Source: AP-15 sp963733945 (GTDB lineage: Bacteria > Pseudomonadota > Alphaproteobacteria > ATCC43930 > CGMCC-115725). From it: 64,000 nt of DNA. Position 1 is the stretch's first letter, and the number at the start of each line of letters is the position of its first letter. Shown piece by piece: positions 52,296-61,271 of this stretch. The notes under the pieces are model-generated. The model saw nothing but the letters and a program-made list of their open reading frames with translations, made no database searches and was not told where the DNA came from. Position numbers and translations under genes: made by a program. The stretch is taken from contig CAVTFD010000022.1 in NCBI GenBank assembly GCA_963733945.1, positions 1 to 64,000 of the forward strand. Reading direction: 5' to 3'.

Positions 52296-53690
52296 ATGCC
52301 CGTCTCTTCTGCCATTTCTACTGCCGCCGGGCTCGAAATCGCCACGCTGCGCCGCGCCTTTGTGGAAGGGAGTGTCACGGCGGGCAAACTTCTCGGCCAG
52401 GTACTGGACCGGATCGGACGATGGGACGATCCGGCGTTGTGGATCGCCCGCGTCGACGAGTCGGCGGTCAGAGAGCGGGCAGAAGCGCTCGACGCCCTTG
52501 CCAGGGCCGAGCCGGAGTTGACCGCAAAGCTGCCTCTCTTCGGCATTCCATTTGCCGTAAAGGACAATCTCGACGTCGCCGGCATGCCGACCACGGCCGC
52601 CTGCCCCGCTTTTGCCTACACGCCCGCCCGATCTGCCACGGTCGTTGAGCGGCTGGTGGCCGCCGGGGCGGTGCTGGTCGGCAAGACCAATCTCGACCAG
52701 TTCGCGTCCGGGCTTGTCGGCACCCGCTCGCCATTTGGCGTACCGCGCAACCCGTTCGCCGCCCGCTATATTCCGGGCGGATCGAGCTCGGGGTCGGCGG
52801 TCGCGGTCGCGGCGGGCCTCGTCAGTTTTGCGCTCGGCACCGACACGGCTGGATCGGGCCGCGTCCCCGCCGCGTTTAACAACCTCGTCGGGCTCAAGCC
52901 CACTCGCGGGCTGTTGAGCACGCACGGCGTCGTTCCCGCGTGCCGCTCGCTCGACTGTGTATCGGTCTTTGCGCTGACCGCGGCGGACGCAGCCGCCGTA
53001 TTCGAGGTCGCTGCCGGCTTCGATCGGGACGATCCGCTGAGTCGGCCGATGCCGGCCGAAGCGGGGGAAACGTTTGGGCCGCGCTTTCGCTTTGGCGTCC
53101 CGGCCGCGCGCGATCTCGAATTTTTCGGCGATCATCAGGCCGAGGCGTTATTCGAGACAGCGATCGCGACGATCGAAAGATCTGGCGGCACCGCAGCCGA
53201 GATCCGGTTTGCACCGTTCCGCGACGCCGGAGAGCTGCTTTACGGCGGCCCGTGGGTGGCCGAGCGACTGCATGCAACCGAACAGCTGTTAACGGAAAAT
53301 CCCGAGGCGCTGTTGCCGGTCACGCGCACGATCATCGAGCGCGGCCGGTCCTACAGCGCGCTCGACGCCTTTCGCGCGCAGTACCAATTGGCGGCACTGC
53401 GCCGCAAAGCGGAGCGCGAACTGGCGACTGTCGATTGCCTGCTGCTCCCGACCACCGGCACGATCTATGAGATCGCCGCGGTTGCCGCCGACCCGGTGTC
53501 ACTCAACAGCAATCTCGGCCTCTACACGAATTTCGCGAATCTGCTCGACCTGTCAGCCGTGGCGCTGCCCGCGGGATTCCGCAGCAACGGGCTGCCCTTC
53601 GGGATTTCGCTGCTGGCGCCGGCATTTGCCGAGCGCCCGCTGCTTGACCTCGCAACCAGTTTCAATCATGCGGCGGCGGGGCGGGGATAA
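52296..53690 (+). CDS. atzF: Allophanate hydrolase (AtzF-type)
   Basis: A 464-residue amidase-signature enzyme that splits allophanate into ammonia and CO2. The triad is K89 in GIPFAVKDNLDVAG, serines 163-165 in GGSSSGS and nucleophile S187 in GTDTAGSGRVPAAFNNLVGLKPT. The GLKPTRGLLSTHGVVPACRSLDCVSVFA stretch is specific to allophanate hydrolases. It lacks the C-terminal domain of the longest AtzF proteins, so it is the short form. It is divergent from the biuret hydrolase-like gene and overlaps the convergent ATP-grasp gene by 25 bases. Confidence 0.9.
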   Translation: MPVSSAISTAAGLEIATLRRAFVEGSVTAGKLLGQVLDRIGRWDDPALWIARVDESAVRERAEALDALARAEPELTAKLPLFGIPFAVKDNLDVAGMPTTAACPAFAYTPARSATVVERLVAAGAVLVGKTNLDQFASGLVGTRSPFGVPRNPFAARYIPGGSSSGSAVAVAAGLVSFALGTDTAGSGRVPAAFNNLVGLKPTRGLLSTHGVVPACRSLDCVSVFALTAADAAAVFEVAAGFDRDDPLSRPMPAEAGETFGPRFRFGVPAARDLEFFGDHQAEALFETAIATIERSGGTAAEIRFAPFRDAGELLYGGPWVAERLHATEQLLTENPEALLPVTRTIIERGRSYSALDAFRAQYQLAALRRKAERELATVDCLLLPTTGTIYEIAAVAADPVSLNSNLGLYTNFANLLDLSAVALPAGFRSNGLPFGISLLAPAFAERPLLDLATSFNHAAAGRG

Positions 53691-54619
53691 AGGCGGCCGA
53701 GCTCGGCGCCGAGATAGCCGGCGAGGGTGTCCATCGCCGAACGGCCGGCGCGGGCTTCGGCGTCCGGGTTGTAGTTGGTGTTGGTGTTGACATCGTAGGT
53801 ATAGACCGCGCCGGCGGCGTCGGTGACGAACTCGATGCCGGCGACGCCGATGTGGTTGCGGGCGAGAAACTCTTCGAAACGGTGCTTCAGAGTGGCGTCG
53901 ACGTCTTCGACGATCGTGAATTTGGCGGGCGGTTGTTCTCCGGCGGGGCAGAAAGCATCGCCGACGGCGCAAACATCGGCCGGGCACAGCTCGAAGCCGG
54001 TGCTGGTGTCGACCTCGACCGCGTACATAAACCGGCCGCCGACGAACTCGGCGCGGGTGATCAGCGCTGCCGGCGAGGGGATGTATTGCTGCAGGAGATG
54101 CAGGCCGTCGACCGGCGGCTGGTAATCCGGGCTGTCGAGGTGGTCGCCGAGCGCAACGGCGCTGAGGAACAGCCGCACCCCTAGTCCCTTGCCGCCGCGG
54201 TTCGGCTTGAGGATGAACGGGCCGTCGCCGAAATGCTGCCGCGCCGCCTCGACCAGCAGCTCCTTGCCGGCGACAAGAACAGTCCGGGGCGTGCGAATGC
54301 CGGAGTTTTCGAGGGCAGCGTATTGGCGCGCCTTGCTGATCTCGAGGTCGAGCGCACGGCTGCCGTTGACGGTGCGGCGCCCGTGCCGTTCGAGCCAAGC
54401 CAGCACCGAGGCGGTCAATTCGGCGGCATAGCGATGGCCTCGGGTGTGCGACGAGGCGCTCATGCGGTTGTAGAAGACACCCTCGGGCGGCGGTTGCGAC
54501 AGATCGAAGACGCCGTGGTCGAGGAACCAATCGCGCCACGGCAGCCGCTGTCGATCGAGCGCCTTGGCCAACGGCTCGAGCCAGGCGGCATTCTCGTGAA
54601 TTATGTGGATCTGGGTCAT
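53666..54619 (-). CDS. RimK-like ATP-grasp ligase
   Basis: A 317-residue ATP-grasp enzyme from the ATG at 54619. The N-terminal part resembles pre-ATP-grasp domains (MTQIHIIHENAAWLEPLA, FDLSQPPPEGVFYNRMSASS). ATP-binding elements are PRTVLVAGKELLVEAARQ, GPFILKPNRGGKGLGVRLF, ALITRAEFVGGRFMYAVEV and the metal-binding YTYDVNTNTNYN. The family joins a carboxylate to an amine, as in RimK and glutathione-like synthetases. The substrate is unknown. It sits in the biuret module, tail to tail with atzF, and in front of a permease gene. Confidence 0.82.
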   Translation of the reverse strand: MTQIHIIHENAAWLEPLAKALDRQRLPWRDWFLDHGVFDLSQPPPEGVFYNRMSASSHTRGHRYAAELTASVLAWLERHGRRTVNGSRALDLEISKARQYAALENSGIRTPRTVLVAGKELLVEAARQHFGDGPFILKPNRGGKGLGVRLFLSAVALGDHLDSPDYQPPVDGLHLLQQYIPSPAALITRAEFVGGRFMYAVEVDTSTGFELCPADVCAVGDAFCPAGEQPPAKFTIVEDVDATLKHRFEEFLARNHIGVAGIEFVTDAAGAVYTYDVNTNTNYNPDAEARAGRSAMDTLAGYLGAELGRLYPRPAAA

Positions 54620-54808
54620 TGCTGCCTCATAGCGCAGCGACCTTAAATCCACGAGTCCCTCAGGTCAAATCTCGAATATATTACGGAACTAGATCGCTAA
54701 ATTAGCCCGTTCCCGGACCTTGTCTGCCATGCTCGAGGCCTGGGGTTTTGCCGTACTGCGCAGATTTTAGGCGGTCTCTATCGAAAATGGATCCGACCGG
54801 CTACGGCG

Positions 54809-56374
54809 TCAGTCGTCCGCGATCGCGTGCTCATCGGATAAGATTACTTCCGGGTAGTCCTGCCGGCTGAGCACGAAACATACGCCAGCGACGATAAGAT
54901 AGCCGATTGCCACCGGCGTCGAATTGCCGATGCCGAGCGAAGTGCCGTGGATGAAGCCAAAAAATGACAATACCGCGCCAGCGGCGGCGAACAGTGCCGC
55001 CCACTCAAACTTGTGATCGATGATAAAGGCGGCGATAGCGCCGAGGATCAATCCGGCAAGCACCGCGCCGCCGCCCAACAGGGCCATCCCGTGATAGACG
55101 ACGCCGACTGCGGCGAGCTTGGCCATGCCCAGCTGTTCGGCGGACGTGCCGGCTGCGCCGAGAGCGCCGTCGATCAGGGTTTGGGCCCAGGCGGCGATGT
55201 TCGGCAGGATTGCGAGGATGATCGCCGGTGCGTGCCGTGCCGGTGTCGCCTGGAATGCCTGGGCGCCAATGACGAGACCGATATAGAGCAGGATGGGCAG
55301 GATCGCGACCAGCGGAATGACCGCCAGCAGCATTGCCGTCAACCCGAGGAAGCACACCACACCGATGACAACGCCGGTTGCCAACGAATATCCGATGCGG
55401 CCGCCGACGGCCTTCCATCCCGGGTGGCCGATATAGACGGCCGGCGGAAACGGGCTGCCGAGCAGCGCGCCGACGATCGCACCGGTACCGTCGGCCAGCA
55501 AAATCTGGCGCAGACTGTAATCGTCGCCGGCAGCGGCCGCGCTCTCGACGTTGTTCATGCCCTCGGTGAAGTTGTAGATGCCGAGGGGCACGGCGGTGAC
55601 GAGCAACGGTCCGATATTGCCGATCGCCTTAGCGAAGTCGCCCGACGGGTATGGCAGGCGCAAACCAAACTGACTTAGCGAAGAGATCACATCCGCCGGC
55701 TGCATCAGCTCGTCGAGGTGGACGAGCTTTGCCAACCAGGCGAGCACGGTGCCGACCACCACGGCAACCAGGCCACCGGGCAGGCCGTAGGGCAGGCGAA
55801 CGCCGGCCATCCAGCTCACCAGAACGATCGTCAGCGAGAGCATGAACAGCCAAGGGTCTTCCCACCCGAGGAATGCCGGGCGCATCGAAATGAAGGCGAT
55901 GGAGATTCCGGCGAGTGTGCCCAGCATCGCCGCACGCGGCGTGTATTTCCGCACGGTGGGCCCAACAAACGCGCCGACCAGTACGATGGCGCCGATAACC
56001 AGGCACCACACCAGTCCCGACCGCCAGGCGAGCAGCGGGTCATGCGTCTTCAGATAGATCGGCAGCATGATCAGGAAGACGACGATGAACATATGCGGCA
56101 CGCTCGGCCCATATGGCATCGCCGTAACGTCGTCTCGCCCCTCGCTTTTGGCGAGCCGCCAGGCAAGATAGGCGTAATAGAGATTGCCGAGCGGCAATGC
56201 GATCCCAAGAGCCGGCAGGATCCGGCCATAGACGATGTCGGCTGGCAGGTTGACGACATGCAGACACAGCCCGGTCAGCACGATCACGTTCAGCACGACA
56301 TTTGTGAACAGCCCGAAGAAGCCGTTCCAATCGCCGGGAACCCACCAGCGCGGCGCCTCGCTTGAAGTTTTCAT
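54809..56374 (-). CDS. NCS2-like nucleobase/heterocycle permease
   Basis: A 521-residue membrane protein with at least 12 predicted helices, from ATG 56374 (AAGGAGG site). The pattern DWNGFFGLFTNVVLNVIVL, MPYGPSVPHMFIVVFLIMLP, GPLLVTAVPLGIYNFTEGMNNVESAAAAGDDYS (in pieces) and DGTGAIVGALLGSPFPPAVYIGHPGWK is like purine/xanthine/AzgA-type permeases. The gene is ten bases from the second isochorismatase-family gene, which it follows. In a module with biuret and allophanate hydrolase genes, uptake of biuret, cyanuric acid or a nucleobase is plausible. Confidence 0.8.
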   Translation of the reverse strand: MKTSSEAPRWWVPGDWNGFFGLFTNVVLNVIVLTGLCLHVVNLPADIVYGRILPALGIALPLGNLYYAYLAWRLAKSEGRDDVTAMPYGPSVPHMFIVVFLIMLPIYLKTHDPLLAWRSGLVWCLVIGAIVLVGAFVGPTVRKYTPRAAMLGTLAGISIAFISMRPAFLGWEDPWLFMLSLTIVLVSWMAGVRLPYGLPGGLVAVVVGTVLAWLAKLVHLDELMQPADVISSLSQFGLRLPYPSGDFAKAIGNIGPLLVTAVPLGIYNFTEGMNNVESAAAAGDDYSLRQILLADGTGAIVGALLGSPFPPAVYIGHPGWKAVGGRIGYSLATGVVIGVVCFLGLTAMLLAVIPLVAILPILLYIGLVIGAQAFQATPARHAPAIILAILPNIAAWAQTLIDGALGAAGTSAEQLGMAKLAAVGVVYHGMALLGGGAVLAGLILGAIAAFIIDHKFEWAALFAAAGAVLSFFGFIHGTSLGIGNSTPVAIGYLIVAGVCFVLSRQDYPEVILSDEHAIADD

Positions 56375-56384
56375 CGCATCCTCC

Positions 56385-57059
56385 TTAAGCGCGGGATGCG
56401 GGAAGTGCGGCGATGACCGCATGTGATGAAGCAACCCAGCCGAAGATGCCGCCTTGGGCCTTGATCATCCGCAGCCCCATTTCCTGAAACTCCGGGAAAT
56501 ACGAGCCGACACAATCCTCGACGACCACGCATTCGAATCCGCGGTCGTTAGCCTCGCGCACGGTGGTGTTGACGCAGACCTCGGTGGTGACCCCGCAGAC
56601 GATCAGTTGGGCGATTCCGCGGTTTTTCAGCATTGCGTCGAGGTCGGTGGCGTGAAAGGCCCCCTTTCCCGGCTTGTCGACGACCGGTTCGCCCGCCAGC
56701 GGATAGAGTTCGGGGATGATGTCGTGCCCCGGCTCGCCGCGCACCAGAATGCGGCCCATCGGCCCCGGGTCACCGATGCCAGCCGCCAGCCGGCCGCGCG
56801 CCTTCTTGGCGGGTGGCAGGTCGGCAAGGTCGGGACGATGGCCTTCGCGGGTATGGATCACCGTCAATCCGCAGTCGCGCGCGGCCTGCAACAGACGGCG
56901 GGTTGGGGCGATGGCCTGGCGCAGTAGCGAAACATCGTTGCCAAGCACCGAGCCAAAACCGCCCGGCTCGAGGAAGTCTCGCTGCATGTCGATAATCACC
57001 AGGCCGGCCCGCGCCAGATCGAGATCGAAGTGATAAGGTTCTGCCTCGATGATCGCCAT
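56385..57059 (-). CDS. Isochorismatase-family hydrolase, paralogue of biuH
   Basis: A 224-residue cysteine hydrolase from ATG 57059 (GGGAGG site). The triad is D24 in LVIIDMQRDFLEPGG, K129 in VVDKPGKGAFHATD and C162 in GVTTEVCVNTTVREANDRGF. It shares REGHRPDLADLPPAKK and GDPGPMGRILVRGEPGHDIIPEL with the gene at 51522, so both are members of the biuret hydrolase/ureidoacrylate hydrolase group. Being the first gene in front of the permease, it may open a related ureide or biuret-like substrate. Which of the two copies is the true biuret hydrolase is uncertain. Confidence 0.85.
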   Translation of the reverse strand: MAIIEAEPYHFDLDLARAGLVIIDMQRDFLEPGGFGSVLGNDVSLLRQAIAPTRRLLQAARDCGLTVIHTREGHRPDLADLPPAKKARGRLAAGIGDPGPMGRILVRGEPGHDIIPELYPLAGEPVVDKPGKGAFHATDLDAMLKNRGIAQLIVCGVTTEVCVNTTVREANDRGFECVVVEDCVGSYFPEFQEMGLRMIKAQGGIFGWVASSHAVIAALPASRA

Positions 57060-57315
57060 GATTGCGCACCCTCCCGGTATCGAAGAGGTGCAAGGCATGT
57101 GCCAGACGGAGATCTTTAGGGGGCGCAAGAACGGCGCCTCCCCTTTAACAGCCGATTGGTCTTTTTATCGCCTGCTAAGCGATCACAGGTTGTGCCAGAA
57201 TTTGGGCAAATGCGTCAGATCAAGCCGTGCCCGCTTGGCAATGTCCCGATAGGGAAAGCCTCGGCCGAGTAGCCGCACAGCGTAAAGGCAAGGCCATTCC
57301 GTATCGAACTGAGGG

Positions 57316-59085
57316 CTAACGGCGGCCGAACAGGCGTTCGATGTCGGCGAGGTCGAGAGCGACGTAGGTCGGGCGCCCGTGATTGCACTGGCCGCTGTTC
57401 GGCGTCACCTCCATCTGGCGCAACAGCGCATCCATCTCCGCCGGCGACAAATGGCGCCCGGCGCGCACGCTGGTATGACAGGCCAAAGTGCCGCACACGG
57501 TCTCGACCCGCTCCTTCAGGGACAGCGCGTCGCCCCATTCGGCGAGTTCGTCGGCAAGATCGCGCACCAGGCCGGCGACATCGAGACCCGGCAACAAGGC
57601 CGGGACCTCGCGCACGACAACCGCTCCCGGCCCGAACGCTTCGATCACCAGACCGAATTCGGCGAGTTCCCGGGCCCGTGCCGCGAGCCGTGCGGCGACC
57701 CCTTCATCGAGTTCGACGATCTCGGGTAACAGCAAGGTCTGACGCGCCACCCCATGGCGGGCGAGATCGGCCTTGATGCGCTCGTGGACCAGGCGCTCAT
57801 GCGCCGCGTGCTGATCGACCAGCACGATCCCGGTCGCGGTCTCGGCCAGGATGTAGGTGCCGTGCAATTGCGCCCGCGCCGCGCCGAGGGGCGCCTCCCG
57901 GCCGGAACCGGGCGTCGGCGCCGCAGCATCGGCATCGGCCGCGAGAAAGGCGTTGACGCTCTCGGCAAGCGCGAGGGTGGGTGGGGCCAGCGGAAACGCG
58001 AAACGCGGCGGGCTCGCCAGCGCGCCGCCGCCCGGATGCGAGCCGGCCGGGCGAAAGGCGCCGAGCGCGGTCGCGGCAACCGTCGTCGAGGCGCGATGCC
58101 CGCCATCGGCGAGCGCGTGTCTGAGCGCGCCGACGATCAATCCACGCACCAGGGTGGCATCGCGAAACCGCACCTCGGCCTTGGCCGGATGGACGTTGAC
58201 ATCGATCTCGTCCTCCGGTCCGTCGACGAACAACGCCACGATCGGGTGGCGGTCGCGCGCCAACACATCCTGGTAGGCACCGCGCACCGCGCCGACCAGC
58301 AATTTGTCGCGCACCGGCCGGCCGTTGACCGTCAGGTACTGGTCGCGCGGCAATGCCCGGTTCAAAGTCGGCAGGCCGGCCAACCCAGATAACCGAAAGC
58401 CGCCGCGCTCCGCCTCGATCACCAGTGAATTTTCGGCAAAGTCACGGCCGAGCAATGCCGCCAGCCGGCTCCGCCGGTCGGCAGTTGCGGGCAGCCGCAG
58501 GAGGACGCGCTGGTCCTCGGCGGTAACCAAGAAGGCGATTTGGGGATAGGCCATGGCCAGCCGGCGCACCATGTCGACCGCGAGCTCGCGCTCGGTGCGC
58601 GGCGTCTTCATGAATTTGAGCCGCGCCGGCGTCGCAAAAAACAGATCGCGGACCTCGACTCGGGTTCCCGGCGCCGCTGCCGCCGGCGCCGGCGGGGTCT
58701 TCAGGCCGGCCTCGACGGTGATCGCCCAGGCGTTTGCGGCCTCTGCCGTGCGCGACACAATGCGCATGCGGCTGACCGCACCGATCGACGGCAAGGCTTC
58801 CCCGCGAAAGCCCAGGGCCGAGATATGGAGGAGATCATCGTCCGGCAATTTCGAGGTGCAATGGCGTTCGACCGCCAAGCTCAGTTCGTCGGCGGTCATG
58901 CCGGCGCCGTCATCGGTGACCGCGATCAGGCTCTGGCCGCCCTCGTGGAGCGTCACCGTGATATGGCGCGCGGCGGCGTCGATCGCGTTCTCGACCAGTT
59001 CCTTGACCGCCGCCGCCGGACGTTCGACGACCTCGCCGGCGGCGATGCGATTAACCAGGACCGGGGGCAGCAGGCGGATTGTCAT
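57316..59085 (-). CDS. mutL: DNA mismatch repair protein MutL
   Basis: A 589-residue MutL from ATG 59085. The GHKL ATPase part is complete: LPPVLVNRIAAGEVVERPAAAVKELVENAIDA, TDDGAGMTADEL, STSKL-like HCTSKLPDDDL, ALGFRGEALPSIGAVS. The C-terminal part carries DQHAAHERLVHE, the metal-binding DQHA(X)2E(X)4E motif of MutL endonucleases, and QCNHGRPTYVALDLADIERLF near the end. Species with this form lack MutH. The gene stands alone, downstream of the biuret module. Confidence 0.95.
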   Translation of the reverse strand: MTIRLLPPVLVNRIAAGEVVERPAAAVKELVENAIDAAARHITVTLHEGGQSLIAVTDDGAGMTADELSLAVERHCTSKLPDDDLLHISALGFRGEALPSIGAVSRMRIVSRTAEAANAWAITVEAGLKTPPAPAAAAPGTRVEVRDLFFATPARLKFMKTPRTERELAVDMVRRLAMAYPQIAFLVTAEDQRVLLRLPATADRRSRLAALLGRDFAENSLVIEAERGGFRLSGLAGLPTLNRALPRDQYLTVNGRPVRDKLLVGAVRGAYQDVLARDRHPIVALFVDGPEDEIDVNVHPAKAEVRFRDATLVRGLIVGALRHALADGGHRASTTVAATALGAFRPAGSHPGGGALASPPRFAFPLAPPTLALAESVNAFLAADADAAAPTPGSGREAPLGAARAQLHGTYILAETATGIVLVDQHAAHERLVHERIKADLARHGVARQTLLLPEIVELDEGVAARLAARARELAEFGLVIEAFGPGAVVVREVPALLPGLDVAGLVRDLADELAEWGDALSLKERVETVCGTLACHTSVRAGRHLSPAEMDALLRQMEVTPNSGQCNHGRPTYVALDLADIERLFGRR

Positions 59086-59163
59086 CGCCACAATCTAAGG
59101 GATTGTCGCGTGGCATACGACCGAAGTTTGGTCGCCAACAGCATTGCTCGAGCTGCGAAATGC

Positions 59164-60012
59164 TCAGACTGTTCTTGCGCGCGTGATTGCACGCGGACGG
59201 TGGGCTGCCGCGGTCGCCAGCACTGCCACGGCGGCGCCGGCAATGATGTCGATCAGATAATGCCCGCCGTAGCTCGGGATCGAGAACAGCATGATGCCGT
59301 TGACGAGCGCAATCGGAACCAGGAGCCGAGACCGGCGATGGGCGTAGGTCAGCAACACGGCGAGCACGGTGTGGTACGACGGGAAGGAGATCAGCCCTTG
59401 TAGTTGCGACAAGTCGAACGACAAAGGCCCCGCTCCGCGCAACTTGAGCAGAACCTGGATTTCGAGCTCGCGGCCCGGCTCCCTATGCCCTATCGCCGGG
59501 AACAGCAAGAAGATCGCCGTCGTGATCAACAAGCTAATGATATTGTTGAGCAATAGCTCGTAATTGTAATAATCGAGGTCACGCCAAGAGAACCAGAATA
59601 TCGAGATCAGGATCTGTGGGAACAGGCTCAGATAGGCAAGCCAGAGGACGAAGCGCAGGTTGTGGTGCGGCGCGAGAAAATTGTACCAGGCGGTCCAGTC
59701 GAAGCCGAGGGCGGCGTCGATCGCGGCCAAGGTGGCGTCGTGGGTGCGCCCGCCGCAGGCTGCGGCAGTGTAGATCATAACCGTGCCGGCGTTGACAAAG
59801 ATCAGCCATAGCAGGGTCCAATGGGCCGCCTGCGCCAGGCGCGTGCTTCGCCCGGAGATCTGATAGAAGAGCGCAATTCCCGCGGTGACCCCACCGGCCA
59901 GCGCGAGCCGCGACCAATCGTGGAACCGCAATCCGAGGCGAGCGCACAGCAGCAGATCGATGACCGATAACAGGGTCACCGCCGCCCATATAACCAAAAC
60001 CTGTCGCCGCAT
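59164..60012 (-). CDS. PAP2-family membrane phosphatase/transferase
   Basis: A 282-residue protein with six or more membrane helices, from ATG 60012 (earlier frame to 60099). Phosphatase motifs of the PAP2 family are seen near the C-terminus: GLISFPSYHTVLAVLLTY (second histidine motif) and SIPSYGGHYLIDIIAGAAVAVL (third motif with histidine and aspartate). The N-terminal KxxxxRP motif is weak, as in the Ipt1/Aur1-like branch with HREPGREL. It probably acts on a lipid phosphate in the inner membrane. It is divergent from an amidohydrolase gene. Confidence 0.82.
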   Translation of the reverse strand: MRRQVLVIWAAVTLLSVIDLLLCARLGLRFHDWSRLALAGGVTAGIALFYQISGRSTRLAQAAHWTLLWLIFVNAGTVMIYTAAACGGRTHDATLAAIDAALGFDWTAWYNFLAPHHNLRFVLWLAYLSLFPQILISIFWFSWRDLDYYNYELLLNNIISLLITTAIFLLFPAIGHREPGRELEIQVLLKLRGAGPLSFDLSQLQGLISFPSYHTVLAVLLTYAHRRSRLLVPIALVNGIMLFSIPSYGGHYLIDIIAGAAVAVLATAAAHRPRAITRARTV

Positions 60013-60223
60013 GCCCTGCCCCGCAGCGCATCCTTGGCCTGAACCGGTTGAAAATCCTTGAATGCGGGTGCAAAGAGGATTCCGTACACGGGAATCCACC
60101 TCATGAGCAGGTGGCCACGGTTACGCCGAACTGGGCAGCCGGCTCGACATGAAAGCCATTTGCGCGTGGGTAACAGCACGGAACAAACACGGCGTGACGA
60201 GCGCCGCTTTCCCGGAGATTCGC

Positions 60224-61255
60224 ATGGGCGGACGCAAAATCGACATTTACAATCACGTCATGCCGCGCGCCGTCGCCAACCGTATGCGCGAATTGGCGCC
60301 CGGCAAGGGCGACATGGTCAAGCGGGTGACCAGCATCCCGATGCTCCACGACATCGAGGCCCGCATCCGGATGATGGAACAGTGGCCGGGCTATCAGCAA
60401 GTGCTGACCCTGTCGAACCCGCCGCTCGAGACGATCGCCGGCCCCGGCGACTCGCCGGGGCTCGCCCGCCTGGCCAATGACGAGTTGCAGAGGATCTGCG
60501 CGGCCTGCCCGGACAAGTTTCCCGCCTGGGTGGCGTCCCTGCCGCTCAACAATGTCGAAGCCTCGCTCGCGGAAATCGACCGCACCGTCGCCGCGGGCGC
60601 TCGTGGCATCCAGATCTTTACCAATGTCGACGGCCGGCCGCTTGACGATCCCGAATTTTTTCCGATTTTCGAGCACGCCACGACCCGGCATCGTCTCGCG
60701 ATTTGGATGCATCCGGCGCGCGACGCGCGGTTTGCCGATTATCGCGGCGAACAGAAGTCGAAATACGAAATCTGGCAGGTTCTCGGCTGGCCCTACGAGA
60801 CCAGTGTGGCGATGGCCCGCATCGTGTTTTCCGGTATGTTCGACCGGCTGCCCGAGCTGCGCCTCGTCACCCACCATCTGGGGGCGATGATCCCCTATTT
60901 CGAGGGCCGCGTCGGACCGCTGTGGGATCAGCTCGGCAGCCGCACCTCCGATGAGGATTACACCCCGATCCTGGCCGCGATGGCGGCGAAGGGCCGGCGC
61001 CCGATCAATTATTTCCGGCTGTTTTACAACGACACGGCGGTCGGCGGCGCGGGTTCGGCGATCCGCTGCGGCCTCGATTTTTTCGGCGCCGATCGCGTGC
61101 TATTTGCCACCGACTGCCCGTTCGACCCCGAAGGCGGTCCAATGTTTATCCGCGACACCATCGCTGCGATCGACGGCCTTGCCCTTGGCGAGGAGGGGCG
61201 CGCGAAAATCTACTTCGGGAACGCTCTCAGCATGCTGAAAACGGCGGCGGAATAG
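60224..61255 (+). CDS. ACMSD-like amidohydrolase
   Basis: A 343-residue amidohydrolase-2 family enzyme from ATG 60224 (GGAG site). The metal motif is IDIYNHVMP, where the first histidine of the usual HxH is replaced by tyrosine; later ligands are H in AIWMHPARD, H in LVTHHLGAMIPYFEG and the aspartate in FATDCPFDPEGGP. Members are decarboxylases or hydratases of ring-cleavage products. The substrate is unknown, and no pathway partner is adjacent. The altered first motif also appears in part of the family, so activity is still likely. Confidence 0.88.
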   Translation: MGGRKIDIYNHVMPRAVANRMRELAPGKGDMVKRVTSIPMLHDIEARIRMMEQWPGYQQVLTLSNPPLETIAGPGDSPGLARLANDELQRICAACPDKFPAWVASLPLNNVEASLAEIDRTVAAGARGIQIFTNVDGRPLDDPEFFPIFEHATTRHRLAIWMHPARDARFADYRGEQKSKYEIWQVLGWPYETSVAMARIVFSGMFDRLPELRLVTHHLGAMIPYFEGRVGPLWDQLGSRTSDEDYTPILAAMAAKGRRPINYFRLFYNDTAVGGAGSAIRCGLDFFGADRVLFATDCPFDPEGGPMFIRDTIAAIDGLALGEEGRAKIYFGNALSMLKTAAE

Positions 61256-61271
61256 GAGCTGGGACGCACGG

